This document shows positions 1 through 8,679 of a stretch of DNA of 10,864 nucleotides, in pieces. Every line of letters begins with the position of its first letter. Positions within the stretch are counted from its first letter, which is position 1. A program made the position numbers and the translations under genes. The notes below the pieces were generated by a model. It searched no databases. It worked only from the letters and a program-made list of their open reading frames with translations, and had not been told where the DNA came from. The stretch covers positions 1-10,864 of the forward strand of contig CAZMMV010000059.1 of NCBI GenBank assembly GCA_964567475.1, in the 5' to 3' direction. The stretch is from CAZMMV01 sp964567475. Lineage in GTDB: Bacteria; Bacillota; Clostridia; Tissierellales; Tissierellaceae.

Positions 1-77
1 TCATTAATTTAAACAAATTTAAGCAAACAAAATAATCTTAGGCCTTTATATTTAGATATCTTTAACTACTTTTAGTG

Positions 78-83
78 TATAAT
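78..83 (+). promoter_or_regulatory. Probable -10 box for the HDOD gene
   Basis: A perfect TATAAT lies 32 bases before the start codon at 116, in an AT-rich leader. No convincing -35 hexamer is present 16-18 bases upstream, so this is either a weak or activator-dependent promoter or a chance match. The rest of bases 1-77 shows no gene and no clear terminator. Confidence 0.4.
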
Positions 84-115
84 TAAAGTACTAGCAATTA
101 CTTGGAGGAGATCAG

Positions 116-958
116 ATGAGTCAACTTACACTTGAATATATAGTGAAAAGGGTAGAAGATATAGAATCACTACCTTATACAATAACTAAAATTATTAGCC
201 TTGCAGATAATCCTAATTCAAATATTCATGATATGGAAAATTTGATATTAAAAGACCAAGCCTTAACTACAAAAATATTACGTCTTGCTAACTCAACTCA
301 CTACGGCTATGCAAGAAGAATAAGTACAATATCAGAAGCAACAATACTCCTTGGTTTTCAAGCTATAAAAGGAATTGCATTAGCTTCAACTGTTAAACCC
401 TTTTTAAAGAAAGAATTGAAAGGCTACTCCTTAGAAAAGGATTTTTTATGGACTCAATCTCAAACCTGTGCCATAATATCTAGATTTATAGCTAGAAAAA
501 TTAAATATACTAATCCTGAAGAAGCTTATATTGCAGGACTACTTAGGGATATTGGTAAAACAATATTAAATGAACAAATGCTAAAAGAATATAATGAAAT
601 ATTAGAAAAAGTAGTAAAAGAAAATATTTCATTCCTAGATGCAGAAAGTGAAATTTTAGGATTTGATCATGCTGAAGTTGGGGAAAAGGTGGCCACCAAA
701 TGGGGCTTCCCTCAAAGTTTAGTAGAAGCTATCGGATACCATCATACTCCCGACTTATCCAGCTTAAACCCTATTTTGGTGTCTATAGTTCATATTGCTG
801 ATGCCATCACTATGATGATGGGAATAGGTTTAGGATTAGATGGTTTACAATACAATATTTCAGAAACTGCTTTAAAAAACCTAGATTTAAGTGAAATGGA
901 TATTCAAGATATAATTTCTGATGTAACTGATCTAATTTTAGATGAAGATAGTTTCTAA
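116..958 (+). CDS. HDOD-domain signalling protein
   Basis: This 280-residue cytosolic protein is essentially one HDOD domain, a degenerate relative of HD phosphohydrolases that usually acts as a signalling or regulatory scaffold rather than an enzyme. The domain spans roughly residues 10-235. The early LPYTITKIISLADNP stretch and the LLGFQAIKGIAL segment (78-89) are typical of the family. The position of the HD pair reads GLLRDIG (141-147), so the metal-binding His is replaced by Arg144. Other histidines remain at 185, 209-210 and 226. This loss is common in HDOD proteins and argues against hydrolase activity. No fused GGDEF, EAL or receiver domain is present. The start is fixed by a strong GGAGGAG ribosome binding site at 104-110. 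The gene stands alone, with its own terminator at 976-997. The family assignment is secure; the pathway it serves is unknown. Confidence 0.9.
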   Translation: MSQLTLEYIVKRVEDIESLPYTITKIISLADNPNSNIHDMENLILKDQALTTKILRLANSTHYGYARRISTISEATILLGFQAIKGIALASTVKPFLKKELKGYSLEKDFLWTQSQTCAIISRFIARKIKYTNPEEAYIAGLLRDIGKTILNEQMLKEYNEILEKVVKENISFLDAESEILGFDHAEVGEKVATKWGFPQSLVEAIGYHHTPDLSSLNPILVSIVHIADAITMMMGIGLGLDGLQYNISETALKNLDLSEMDIQDIISDVTDLILDEDSF

Positions 959-975
959 TATCAAAAGTAATAATC

Positions 976-997
976 AAGGCCCCTCAAGGGGCCTTTT
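976..997 (+). terminator. Rho-independent terminator of the HDOD gene
   Basis: The hairpin has a six-pair GC stem, GGCCCC (978-983) and GGGGCC (988-993), around a TCAA loop. AA on the left extends it by pairing with the first two bases of the following TTTT. It starts 18 bases after the stop codon and is a textbook intrinsic terminator. Confidence 0.92.
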
Positions 998-1076
998 AGT
1001 TACAAGCAATACTGACAAATTTATTTATATATCTTCTAAATTATTAAATTTGATATTTTTTAGCGAAATAAGGTTT

Positions 1077-1105
1077 TTGCTATTAATTAAAGCTACTGCT
1101 ATAAT
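1077..1105 (+). promoter_or_regulatory. Sigma-A-type promoter for the YihY/BrkB gene
   Basis: TTGCTA (1077-1082) and TATAAT (1100-1105) are separated by exactly 17 bases. A TGC immediately before the -10 box makes it an extended -10 promoter. The predicted transcript starts about 48 bases before the ATG at 1160. The remaining intergenic sequence (998-1159) is AT-rich with no other signal that I can see. Confidence 0.7.
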
Positions 1106-1159
1106 AATAGTAATATAAATAATAAATCTAACTTTTTTATACTAATAAGAGGTGAAACA

Positions 1160-2002
1160 ATGAAAAAAACTTGTATTAAAAGATCTAAAACATTTATAAA
1201 AGACTTACTATATCGACTTAAAAAAGATAATGTAACAGCAATGGGAGCTCAGGTATCATATTATTTAGTATTATCTATTTTTCCATTCCTTATCTTCTTT
1301 CTAAATGTTTTAAGTTATACTCCCTTAGCTAGAAATGATATATTACATAACTTTATAATATTTTTACCTGCAGACACTCAAAGACTCATGTCTAATTTAT
1401 TAGTTGAAACCATACATAAAAGTAGCGACACTCTACTATCTTTAGGTGCAATCACTGGTATATGGGCAGCTTCAAAAGGATTAATGGCTATTATACGTTC
1501 ATTAAATAAAGCCTACGACGTTGAAGAAAAGAGAAATTATATAGAACTTAGAGCATTGGCTATACTATTTACCTTAGCCCTATTAGCTCTGCTAGTTATG
1601 GTTCTTTCTACATTAGTATTTGGTGAAGTATTGGGAAATAAATTATTTACTTTTCTAGGTATGACTAAAACTTTTATAGTTTTTTGGCAATATTTTAGAA
1701 TATTAATATCATTAGGATTTATGATTTTAATATTTACTTTGTTATATAAATTTAGCCCATCAATTAGAAATGGTAATAAAATAAGCTTTAGACACACATT
1801 ACCTGGAGCAATATTCGCCTCAATCGGATGGATATGTACATCCTTTTTATTTTCCTATTATGTAAATAACTTTGCAAACTATGGAAAAACCTATGGAAGT
1901 TTGGGAGGAATTATAGTACTTTTAATATGGCTATATCTAAGTAGTATCATCATCATAACCGGTGGAGAAATCAATGCAACCATAAGATCAATGGATGAGT
2001 AA
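1160..2002 (+). CDS. YihY/BrkB (UPF0761) family inner-membrane protein
   Basis: The 280-residue product is an integral membrane protein of the YihY/BrkB family, once misnamed ribonuclease BN. The molecular function of this family is not settled. A short basic cytosolic N-terminus precedes about six hydrophobic segments near residues 29-51, 91-112, 131-155, 176-197, 212-235 and 247-268. Family hallmarks are the AMGAQVSYYLVLSIFPF stretch (28-44), IWAASKGLMAIIRSLNKAY (101-119), and the terminal YGSLGGIIVLLIWLYL (245-260) followed by a GGEIN motif. The length is normal for the family. The start is supported by AGAGGTGA at 1148-1155. The gene is monocistronic and convergent with jetC: only two bases separate the two stop codons. 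It has no obvious functional link to the Wadjet operon. Confidence 0.92.
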   Translation: MKKTCIKRSKTFIKDLLYRLKKDNVTAMGAQVSYYLVLSIFPFLIFFLNVLSYTPLARNDILHNFIIFLPADTQRLMSNLLVETIHKSSDTLLSLGAITGIWAASKGLMAIIRSLNKAYDVEEKRNYIELRALAILFTLALLALLVMVLSTLVFGEVLGNKLFTFLGMTKTFIVFWQYFRILISLGFMILIFTLLYKFSPSIRNGNKISFRHTLPGAIFASIGWICTSFLFSYYVNNFANYGKTYGSLGGIIVLLIWLYLSSIIIITGGEINATIRSMDE

Positions 2003-2025
2003 AGTTAAATACTTTTCTCATCCAT
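1991..2025. terminator. Hairpin over the convergent 3' ends of the YihY/BrkB gene and jetC
   Basis: ATGGATGAG (1991-1999) and CTCATCCAT (2017-2025) are perfect inverted repeats. Inside them, after one T:T mismatch, AAAG (2001-2004) pairs with CTTT (2012-2015) around a seven-base loop. The arms are coding sequence: both proteins end with or near Met-Asp-Glu codons. It could act as a shared bidirectional terminator, although the following T tracts are weak in both directions. The repeat is certain; the function is inferred. Confidence 0.45.
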
Positions 2026-5000
2026 TATTATTCTGCCACCGTGAACTACCTTTCCTTCTTCAATTCTCAACTCCCAAAATATAGGGAACCTTTGGCTTAC
2101 TTCCATTTTTATAATCTCAGGTGCTGCAAAACAAATCAATTGAAAATTAAGCTTATCTGCTATTTCAAATATAGGATCTAGAACATGCCTACCAGAAGCT
2201 TGACCAAAGGGATTATCCAATAAAAGTATAGTAGATGGATTTTCATTTCCTATATGTTTTTTCTTAAAACTCATAATCATCATAGTTACAAAGGTAGTCA
2301 CAGAAAGAGTTTGACCGCCGCTTCCCTCTGTAGATATACCTTCCCCTTTATTTATTGCCTCCCAAGTAGCATAGTGCTCATCCCTAGCACTAGCATATCT
2401 AAATTCATTCTTTTCAGTCATCTTATAAACTAACAATACTGGATATCTACCCTGCAAAGCCTTTGAAAATATAATATTATCTGCCATTAATGTCTCAATA
2501 AATTTATCATCTAGTTTTTCAATATTTTTATTTTCTTCAATAATCTTAGATATAGATTGGATAAAATATTCTTCTAATAAATAACGTACTTCTTCTGTTT
2601 CCTTAGGCAATCTTTCCTTCCCCTTTAACCTTACTAAAGGAAATACATTATTATTTTCATTAACATAATTCATACTAGAAACCATATCCTTTAAAGTTTC
2701 AATGATTTTAATTACATATATCGCAGCTCTATTAGTCCATTGTTTCATAGCTTCCTCTGCTTTTTCTTTATCCCTAGATAAACTGATTAATTCTTGATTA
2801 AAATGATTTTTCATACTTTTAAATGAGTCCCTATTATTTCTAAAATTATTTAAGTTGGCTTCACTTACTACCCTACTTAATTTCTCCTTTAATTTATCTT
2901 CTTCCAACTTTAATTCTATTCCCTTTAAAAATTCAATTCTAAAGCTTTCTCCTTCAATCTTAGAACTCTTAATATGAACTTTATTTGTTTCCAAATCTTC
3001 CATCCAAGTATCTACTACTAAATCCAAGTTATTTAATATCTTATCCTTTAAAATCTTATCCATCTTTCCTTTAGTAAAATCTAATTCAGGATTATGGCTT
3101 ACTTTGCTTAAATTTAATTCTAATTTATCCTTATTCGATTTATACTTTTGCAAATTAATACTACAAGCTTCTATAAACTTTTTATTTGATTTTAAATCTT
3201 CATTTACATTATTTATTTCCTTTGAAATATTTTTAATTTCTAAAACAAAGGGTGCTTTTTTATGACTACTCAGTACATCATTTTCTATACTATCTAAATT
3301 TTTCTTTAAAGCTAAAAGCCTTCCACTTAAATTATCAATATTTGACTTTATAATCTCTACTTTCTTCCTTATTTCTTCTATATTTTTATTTAATTCTTTT
3401 ATTATTATATTTATCTCAACTAAAGGAAGACTTAGATTCTCATATTCCTTCCAATTTTCTCTTATATCTTTTAAATCCTTTTTATATCTTTCTAGATCCT
3501 CACTATAATGTTGTAAGTCATTATCTAAAACAGCTAACTTTGAATTTTTACTATTTATATCTCTTTCAATAGCTTCCCTTTCATCTAATATCAAATTTAA
3601 ATCATTAACTAGCAAATAAAAATCAGGAATATTAAAGGTTCTATAAGACTTATCTATATTGACTTCATATTCTGCTTCCTTATAAATGGTCTTTATTCTT
3701 TTTATTATATTTTCTATATTTACTTTCCACTTATAATAACTATCCCTAATTGCATCTTGTCTATCTCTTGTCTCCTCAATACAATCATCTATATCTAAAA
3801 TATGTCCTTTTATCTCTTTTAATTCTTCCCTTACACCATTTATTAATATTTCTTTTTCCCTTAATTTATATAAACAGTCTACATAATCCTCCATAAGTCT
3901 AGTTTTTTCATTTAAATTATCTAAATCAACCTTGTTTTCTCTTACACTTTCTTTATTTATATTTAAGTTATTTTTCAAAATAGATAGTTCTTCTTCATAT
4001 TCTACAATAATATTTGATTTTTCTAAGATTAAACTATCCAAGTCTCCTAATTCTTTATTTAAATCAAAAACCAATTCTCCCCTATTAACTAATTTTAATT
4101 CTTCTCTAATATTTTCAATATTATTTATATCTTCTACTATATTTAATTTTACACTAGCTAATTTATTAAAATCCACTTCAAGCCCATATTTCCATTCATT
4201 ATAAATTTGTTTATCGGCAAACTTATCTGCATTATTATTAATATAATTAAAATTACTTAAAGTATTTTCATTCATTTCACTTCTTATAAAAATAGGAACC
4301 ATATTATTTAAAAGAATATCCTTATTAATATTCTTTTGGATTATATCCCAGTCTTTTTCATTGCTAATAACTAGAGAATATATAAATCCATTATTGTTTC
4401 TTAAAATCTTTTGCCTTCCCTCTTTATTTAAATTTATTAAATATTCCGTACCAGTTTCTACATGAATATTCAATCTTTCTATTTCATTTTTCAAGAAAAC
4501 AATATCCTTATTTGGAATAAAGTAATCCTCTGTATTTAAAGATTTATGAATGTTTTTCTCCCATATGTTTCTTTGGATTTCCTCTAAAGTCTTTTTCTTA
4601 GAAAGATATAAATCCTCCAATTCCTCTAATTTTCTAAAAAACCAGGATTTATCTAATAAACTTCCATCATAATTCTCCATTAATAGTTTGGAAATATTTC
4701 TAGCCAATTCTAGTTCTCTTATTTCTTGTAATTTAATCTTATCTTTTAATTCCCTAAACTCTCTTTTTTTCTCTATTAATATATATTCTACTTTATTCTT
4801 ATCCTCATTTATATGATTTATTCTTTTTTCAATAGATTCCCCTTTATGATTTAACTTAACTAACTGTTTTTCATAATTCGCCTTAGAAAGAGTCAAATCC
4901 TCTAGAATTCTCTCTGGAAATTCTAGACTCATAGCATCATAATCCTTTTCTAACTTTTCTCTCTTGTTTCTTAAGTTTTCCTTTTCCAACTCAAATTTAT

Positions 5001-6459
5001 TTATTTCGTTTTCAAGTTCTTGTCTTTTATCTTTATATTTATTTTTCTTATTTTTTCCTTCTTCTATTATTCCATTTCCATAGTTTATATATCCATGATA
5101 TTGAATTTCATCATCAGCCCATTTGCTTTTAGTCTTTTCCCATTCCAATGCAAGTTTATAGTCCAATTCCTCTGCCTTTTCTTTGATGTCTTTCATATCT
5201 AGAGTCTTTATTAGAATTTGTTTTTCTAATTTAGTATTTTTAATTTTTTCTTCCATTTCCTTTTTATAATGGAGTATTTTATTTATATTATAAAGTATTA
5301 ATTCTTCATTTTTTTCTTTTAACTTTTCCTTGTTTGCTCCATATTCTTCATTAAGCTTTTCAACTTGATTTTCTATTTCTAAATAATCATTTCTTTCCCT
5401 ATTATAAATAAGATTATCCCTTTTAAAATTTAATTCTGTCCTTTCACCTTCTGCCTTTTTATAAGAATTACTCCATTTTTCTATTTCATCAGATAATATA
5501 TTTACTTGATCTTTTAAAATATAAAAAATATCATTGCCTTCATCTATTAATCTATCTCTACGATCTATAAATCTGGCACCACTATCTGCATTTTTTATTA
5601 AAGGATCAATACTTAGAGTCAATTCTCTATAGTCGTTTTCTCTTTTTAATAAAATCGGCAAATCCTTAGTTATAGATAAATTGCTTTTAAACATTTTTAT
5701 TAAACTATTCCCATCTTCACTAGAATAATTTCTAATATTTTCACTAATAGCAGGAATAATCACCTTGTCAAAAATAGATTTATTATCACTAGCATTGCTA
5801 AAATAATTACTAATACCACCCTCAGATTTATTTATTTTCTTTAATGTAATCCATTCATTTCTGTTTATTCCTCTACTTTGTAAATATCTATAATAGTCTG
5901 AGTCCTTCCTCTTTCCACTACTTTGATTATATTTAATAAAATCCCTTTTATTTTCATTTAAAAAATTATCAAGATCCTTTAAGTCAACAGCTTCTTTATT
6001 TTTTTCATCATATAATGGGAGATTTTCTATATTATAATATCCATTATTATCGTGTTCATATGTATATAAAAAATAAGATAGGCCTGTTTTTTCTTCATCT
6101 TCTGTACTTGTATTTTTAATTATTGACTTTACAGCTATACCAGTAATTAATCTTTTCTCTGGAATAGTGTCTAATACCCATTCTAATACAACGTGAAAAG
6201 TAAATGACTGCAAATTGTTTCTCTTGTCATAAAACATGGATATAACCTGATTACCATTATTCTTTCCCCATTTTGTTTCTGGTAATAACAATTGAAATAT
6301 AAGCTGCATCATGACACCTTTTCCACCACCATTTTTAAAGGTAAAAAGACTATGATCTGGCTTTCCGCCCTTAGTTAAATCAAAGATGGAGTTTTCATGT
6401 TCTTTTCTTAAACCATCGTATTTACATCCAGTAAGTCTTATTTTAGACAACTTAGCCAT
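2005..6459 (-). CDS. jetC: Wadjet JetC, SMC/MksB-like coiled-coil ATPase
   Basis: This 1484-residue SMC-type ATPase is the motor of the Wadjet complex, which extrudes DNA loops and senses small circular DNA. The N-terminal ATPase half carries the P-loop at residues 41-48 (FKNGGGKG, Lys47). A long first coiled-coil arm runs about 310-640. A hinge-like globular part lies near 640-765, with the FIPNKDI, VETGTEYL and VPIFIR segments. The returning coiled coil runs about 770-1260. The C-terminal half holds the ABC signature SGGQ (1380-1383) and Walker B ILLLDNPFG (1411-1419). Two features depart from canonical SMC proteins. The P-loop ends in Gly48 rather than Ser/Thr, and Asn1416 stands where the catalytic Glu normally follows the Walker B Asp1415. 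I think both are traits of this JetC subfamily, but cannot verify this here. The start overlaps jetB by 8 bases and is preceded by AAAGGAG at 6467-6473. It is the last gene of the operon. Confidence 0.93.
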   Translation of the reverse strand: MAKLSKIRLTGCKYDGLRKEHENSIFDLTKGGKPDHSLFTFKNGGGKGVMMQLIFQLLLPETKWGKNNGNQVISMFYDKRNNLQSFTFHVVLEWVLDTIPEKRLITGIAVKSIIKNTSTEDEEKTGLSYFLYTYEHDNNGYYNIENLPLYDEKNKEAVDLKDLDNFLNENKRDFIKYNQSSGKRKDSDYYRYLQSRGINRNEWITLKKINKSEGGISNYFSNASDNKSIFDKVIIPAISENIRNYSSEDGNSLIKMFKSNLSITKDLPILLKRENDYRELTLSIDPLIKNADSGARFIDRRDRLIDEGNDIFYILKDQVNILSDEIEKWSNSYKKAEGERTELNFKRDNLIYNRERNDYLEIENQVEKLNEEYGANKEKLKEKNEELILYNINKILHYKKEMEEKIKNTKLEKQILIKTLDMKDIKEKAEELDYKLALEWEKTKSKWADDEIQYHGYINYGNGIIEEGKNKKNKYKDKRQELENEINKFELEKENLRNKREKLEKDYDAMSLEFPERILEDLTLSKANYEKQLVKLNHKGESIEKRINHINEDKNKVEYILIEKKREFRELKDKIKLQEIRELELARNISKLLMENYDGSLLDKSWFFRKLEELEDLYLSKKKTLEEIQRNIWEKNIHKSLNTEDYFIPNKDIVFLKNEIERLNIHVETGTEYLINLNKEGRQKILRNNNGFIYSLVISNEKDWDIIQKNINKDILLNNMVPIFIRSEMNENTLSNFNYINNNADKFADKQIYNEWKYGLEVDFNKLASVKLNIVEDINNIENIREELKLVNRGELVFDLNKELGDLDSLILEKSNIIVEYEEELSILKNNLNINKESVRENKVDLDNLNEKTRLMEDYVDCLYKLREKEILINGVREELKEIKGHILDIDDCIEETRDRQDAIRDSYYKWKVNIENIIKRIKTIYKEAEYEVNIDKSYRTFNIPDFYLLVNDLNLILDEREAIERDINSKNSKLAVLDNDLQHYSEDLERYKKDLKDIRENWKEYENLSLPLVEINIIIKELNKNIEEIRKKVEIIKSNIDNLSGRLLALKKNLDSIENDVLSSHKKAPFVLEIKNISKEINNVNEDLKSNKKFIEACSINLQKYKSNKDKLELNLSKVSHNPELDFTKGKMDKILKDKILNNLDLVVDTWMEDLETNKVHIKSSKIEGESFRIEFLKGIELKLEEDKLKEKLSRVVSEANLNNFRNNRDSFKSMKNHFNQELISLSRDKEKAEEAMKQWTNRAAIYVIKIIETLKDMVSSMNYVNENNNVFPLVRLKGKERLPKETEEVRYLLEEYFIQSISKIIEENKNIEKLDDKFIETLMADNIIFSKALQGRYPVLLVYKMTEKNEFRYASARDEHYATWEAINKGEGISTEGSGGQTLSVTTFVTMMIMSFKKKHIGNENPSTILLLDNPFGQASGRHVLDPIFEIADKLNFQLICFAAPEIIKMEVSQRFPIFWELRIEEGKVVHGGRIIMDEKSI

Positions 6460-7198
6460 TGTTTTTCTCCTTTCTAGTAATTTTAATCAATTCCATAATT
6501 TCCTCATATCTATCTCCTCCATGATATAGATAATCTAGTCTCTCATAAAGTTCATTTTTAGGAATTATCTTAGATTCTTCATGTAAATTTATAATAAGAT
6601 TTTCATACTCTAAAGGCTTTAAAGCCTCATTAATAAAGCCTAATCTTGTCTGTGGAGAAAGGCTAAATCCACTTCCATCCTTTTTAAGTCTAGAATGAGA
6701 CATTTCAACAGTCCACAAATGATGAATTTCATCTATATTAATGGCAAAATCCTCTGAAAAATCCTCATCTATATTTCGTTTTTTCCATGTATCTAATGTC
6801 TCTGTAATAACTTCCTCTAATTTATAATAAGATATACTTGCATCTTCTATTCTAAAATTAAAATTATTTTCCCTATCAATTTCAGCTAAATATATAGAAA
6901 TAATAATATTAGCTAAATAAAAATGCTTTTTCCTATTTAATCTATTAAACTTTTCCTTCATCTGAGTATAAGTAGTTGCAAACATAGAATTTTCCTTTTC
7001 AGACACTAAATGAAGATTTTCCCTAGTAGAGAATACATGTAATCCTGCTTCCTTAGCCATAAGGTTGACTATTTCCCTAACCTGATTATTATCTCCATAT
7101 TCAGAAGCTAATACATCATTTAGGGGAAGAATCCTATTATCTAATAAATGAAAAAATAATTCACTTCCAAGTCTAATATCTTCACTAATATAAGCCAT
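6452..7198 (-). CDS. jetB: Wadjet JetB, MksE/KITE-like subunit (DUF6063 type)
   Basis: The 248-residue protein sits between the kleisin and the SMC genes. Its length and mixed helix/strand pattern suit the winged-helix KITE subunit (MksE-like) that binds the kleisin in SMC complexes. In Wadjet this subunit is also involved in DNA contact. Recognisable stretches are the N-terminal SELFFHLLDNRILP (12-25) and the central FYLANIIISIYLAEIDRE (93-110). The protein is strongly charged and soluble, with no membrane segment or catalytic motif. The start follows a GAGGAG site that lies inside the last codons of jetA, leaving a 4-base gap between stop and start. Its own 3' end overlaps jetC by 8 bases. 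Assignment rests on family resemblance plus position in the operon, so the subunit role is more certain than any residue-level claim. Confidence 0.85.
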   Translation of the reverse strand: MAYISEDIRLGSELFFHLLDNRILPLNDVLASEYGDNNQVREIVNLMAKEAGLHVFSTRENLHLVSEKENSMFATTYTQMKEKFNRLNRKKHFYLANIIISIYLAEIDRENNFNFRIEDASISYYKLEEVITETLDTWKKRNIDEDFSEDFAINIDEIHHLWTVEMSHSRLKKDGSGFSLSPQTRLGFINEALKPLEYENLIINLHEESKIIPKNELYERLDYLYHGGDRYEEIMELIKITRKEKNNG

Positions 7199-7202
7199 CT
7201 TC

Positions 7203-8675
7203 TCACTCCTCTATATAAATTGTATATGGAGATATAAATAACTTCTTCCATTTAAATTTTTCTTCCGTATTTTCTAATCTAGAAAGAATTTTTTTCCCCT
7301 CTAGGGCTTCTATATCTGAATTTTTTTCACATAGAAGCTGAAATACCTTAAGCCTTGCATCTTTTCCACTATAAACCTTTTTAAGAACCACTGGAGAAAT
7401 TACAAACATCATAAAAAGATCAATATTTTCCCTTTGACTTAACCACTTAGCACTTTCTTCTTCATTTTTTTCATTTAAATCTAAAATAGAAAAACTATTA
7501 TAATTCAAAAGAGAGATAAATATTTCTTCCCACAATTCTACTATTAATTCCCAATCTGTATCTTTAAAATCCCAACTTTCCTGTATTATATCTACTTCAT
7601 AGTCTTTAATTTTTCTTCTATATTTAGTTTTCTGTTCTGCCCAAGCCCAGTTTAGTGGATAGATAAATTCAACCCTAGGAGAAAACAAAGGAGATAATAT
7701 AAATTCTAAATCTTCCATTTTATTTAATCCGTTTTTAACTATATTTTCCATCCAAACATCCTTTTTAAAGCTTAAATTAGAAATCTTCCAAAAACTCTCT
7801 GGATGATTTGTCCTTATTCCTAATTCCAAAGCTAAGTTTTCAATTACATACTTAGCTAGATTATCATGTAAAGACCTAGCTCTTTGAAGCTTTTCAAACA
7901 TCTCCTCTGCCTCTGCCTTTTTATCCTCCGGCAAAGAATCATATCTAGATTTCCAGGCAAACATCTTTTGAAACAAATCCTGCTCTTCCTCAAACTGTTC
8001 CCTTATTTCTTTTTCAGATTTTTCTCCCCTATTGCTTCTATTAAATATTGTATTTTGGGGATTTCTAATAATAGATCTTCTATATTCCTTTTCCCTATTA
8101 ATTAAAGTCCGTACCCTAGCAATTAAACCATCTATACTATTATTAGCCTTAGATAAATTTCCACTCTTAATTAGTTGCAAAGTATAAAACTGCTCTAAAT
8201 CAAAACCAAACTCCTCCAGTATTTCCCTTGTAATAAATATCATTTCCTGACTTTCTTCACTTAACATATAAACAGTGGAACCACCATGTTCCCAAAGACT
8301 ATTCTCCCTATCTATGGTAAAATATCTGAATTTATAATCTTCCTTATGGCCTTTATCCTCATTAAATATTTTTGTATTAAAAGCCTCCTGCTTAGTAGGT
8401 TCCCTATACCAAAGAGTTCCATCTACTATTCTCTCAACCATTTCACGACTACCTTCAAGATTCATATCCTTAAGGATTTTCTCAGTTATAAAAATCATAT
8501 CATTCCTAGTCCTGTTAGGATTTTCATTGAGTTCCCTTTTAAATATATTTTGTATAAGAAGAAATGATATCTCATGGGCACATTCATTTAATTCCCCCAA
8601 CTCCATACCTGAACCTAGCATACGAATAGGAATTAGCTTTTTCATTCTATTGTAAAATCCCTTTTCTATAATCAT
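7203..8675 (-). CDS. jetA: Wadjet JetA, kleisin/MksF-like subunit (DUF5716 type)
   Basis: The 490-residue protein matches the larger JetA family of non-type-I Wadjet systems. It would act as the kleisin that bridges the two JetC heads and holds JetB. The N-terminal part (1-170) is a helical and winged-helix-like region that includes RYFTIDRENSLWEHGG (117-132). A charged, probably coiled-coil or flexible segment follows (about 190-275, rich in Glu, Lys and Arg). A C-terminal helical region ends in KKLFISPYTIYIEE (477-490), which could be the winged helix that meets an SMC head. The ATG follows GAGGTGAG with short spacing. Met11 is a possible alternative start but lacks an obvious site. Gaps of 4 bases on both sides make coupling to jetD and jetB likely. 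Confidence 0.88.
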   Translation of the reverse strand: MIIEKGFYNRMKKLIPIRMLGSGMELGELNECAHEISFLLIQNIFKRELNENPNRTRNDMIFITEKILKDMNLEGSREMVERIVDGTLWYREPTKQEAFNTKIFNEDKGHKEDYKFRYFTIDRENSLWEHGGSTVYMLSEESQEMIFITREILEEFGFDLEQFYTLQLIKSGNLSKANNSIDGLIARVRTLINREKEYRRSIIRNPQNTIFNRSNRGEKSEKEIREQFEEEQDLFQKMFAWKSRYDSLPEDKKAEAEEMFEKLQRARSLHDNLAKYVIENLALELGIRTNHPESFWKISNLSFKKDVWMENIVKNGLNKMEDLEFILSPLFSPRVEFIYPLNWAWAEQKTKYRRKIKDYEVDIIQESWDFKDTDWELIVELWEEIFISLLNYNSFSILDLNEKNEEESAKWLSQRENIDLFMMFVISPVVLKKVYSGKDARLKVFQLLCEKNSDIEALEGKKILSRLENTEEKFKWKKLFISPYTIYIEE

Positions 8676-8679
8676 TCAC

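Noticed and set aside
40..58. AGGCCT and surrounding bases as a terminator for a gene left of the window.
   Set aside because: Only a six-base palindrome is present, with no stem of useful length and no T tract.
1537..1797. Minus-strand open frame inside the YihY/BrkB gene.
   Set aside because: It is antisense to well-conserved transmembrane segments and has no ribosome binding site.
3932..5202. Open frames on the + strand inside jetC (3932-4204 and 5020-5202).
   Set aside because: They are Phe/Ser/Ile-rich translations of the antisense of Lys/Asn/Glu-rich coiled-coil codons, with no ribosome binding site and no family resemblance.
7884..8567. Open frames on the + strand antisense to jetA (7884-8105 and 8286-8567).
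   Set aside because: They lie wholly within an intact, recognisable gene on the other strand and have no start signals.
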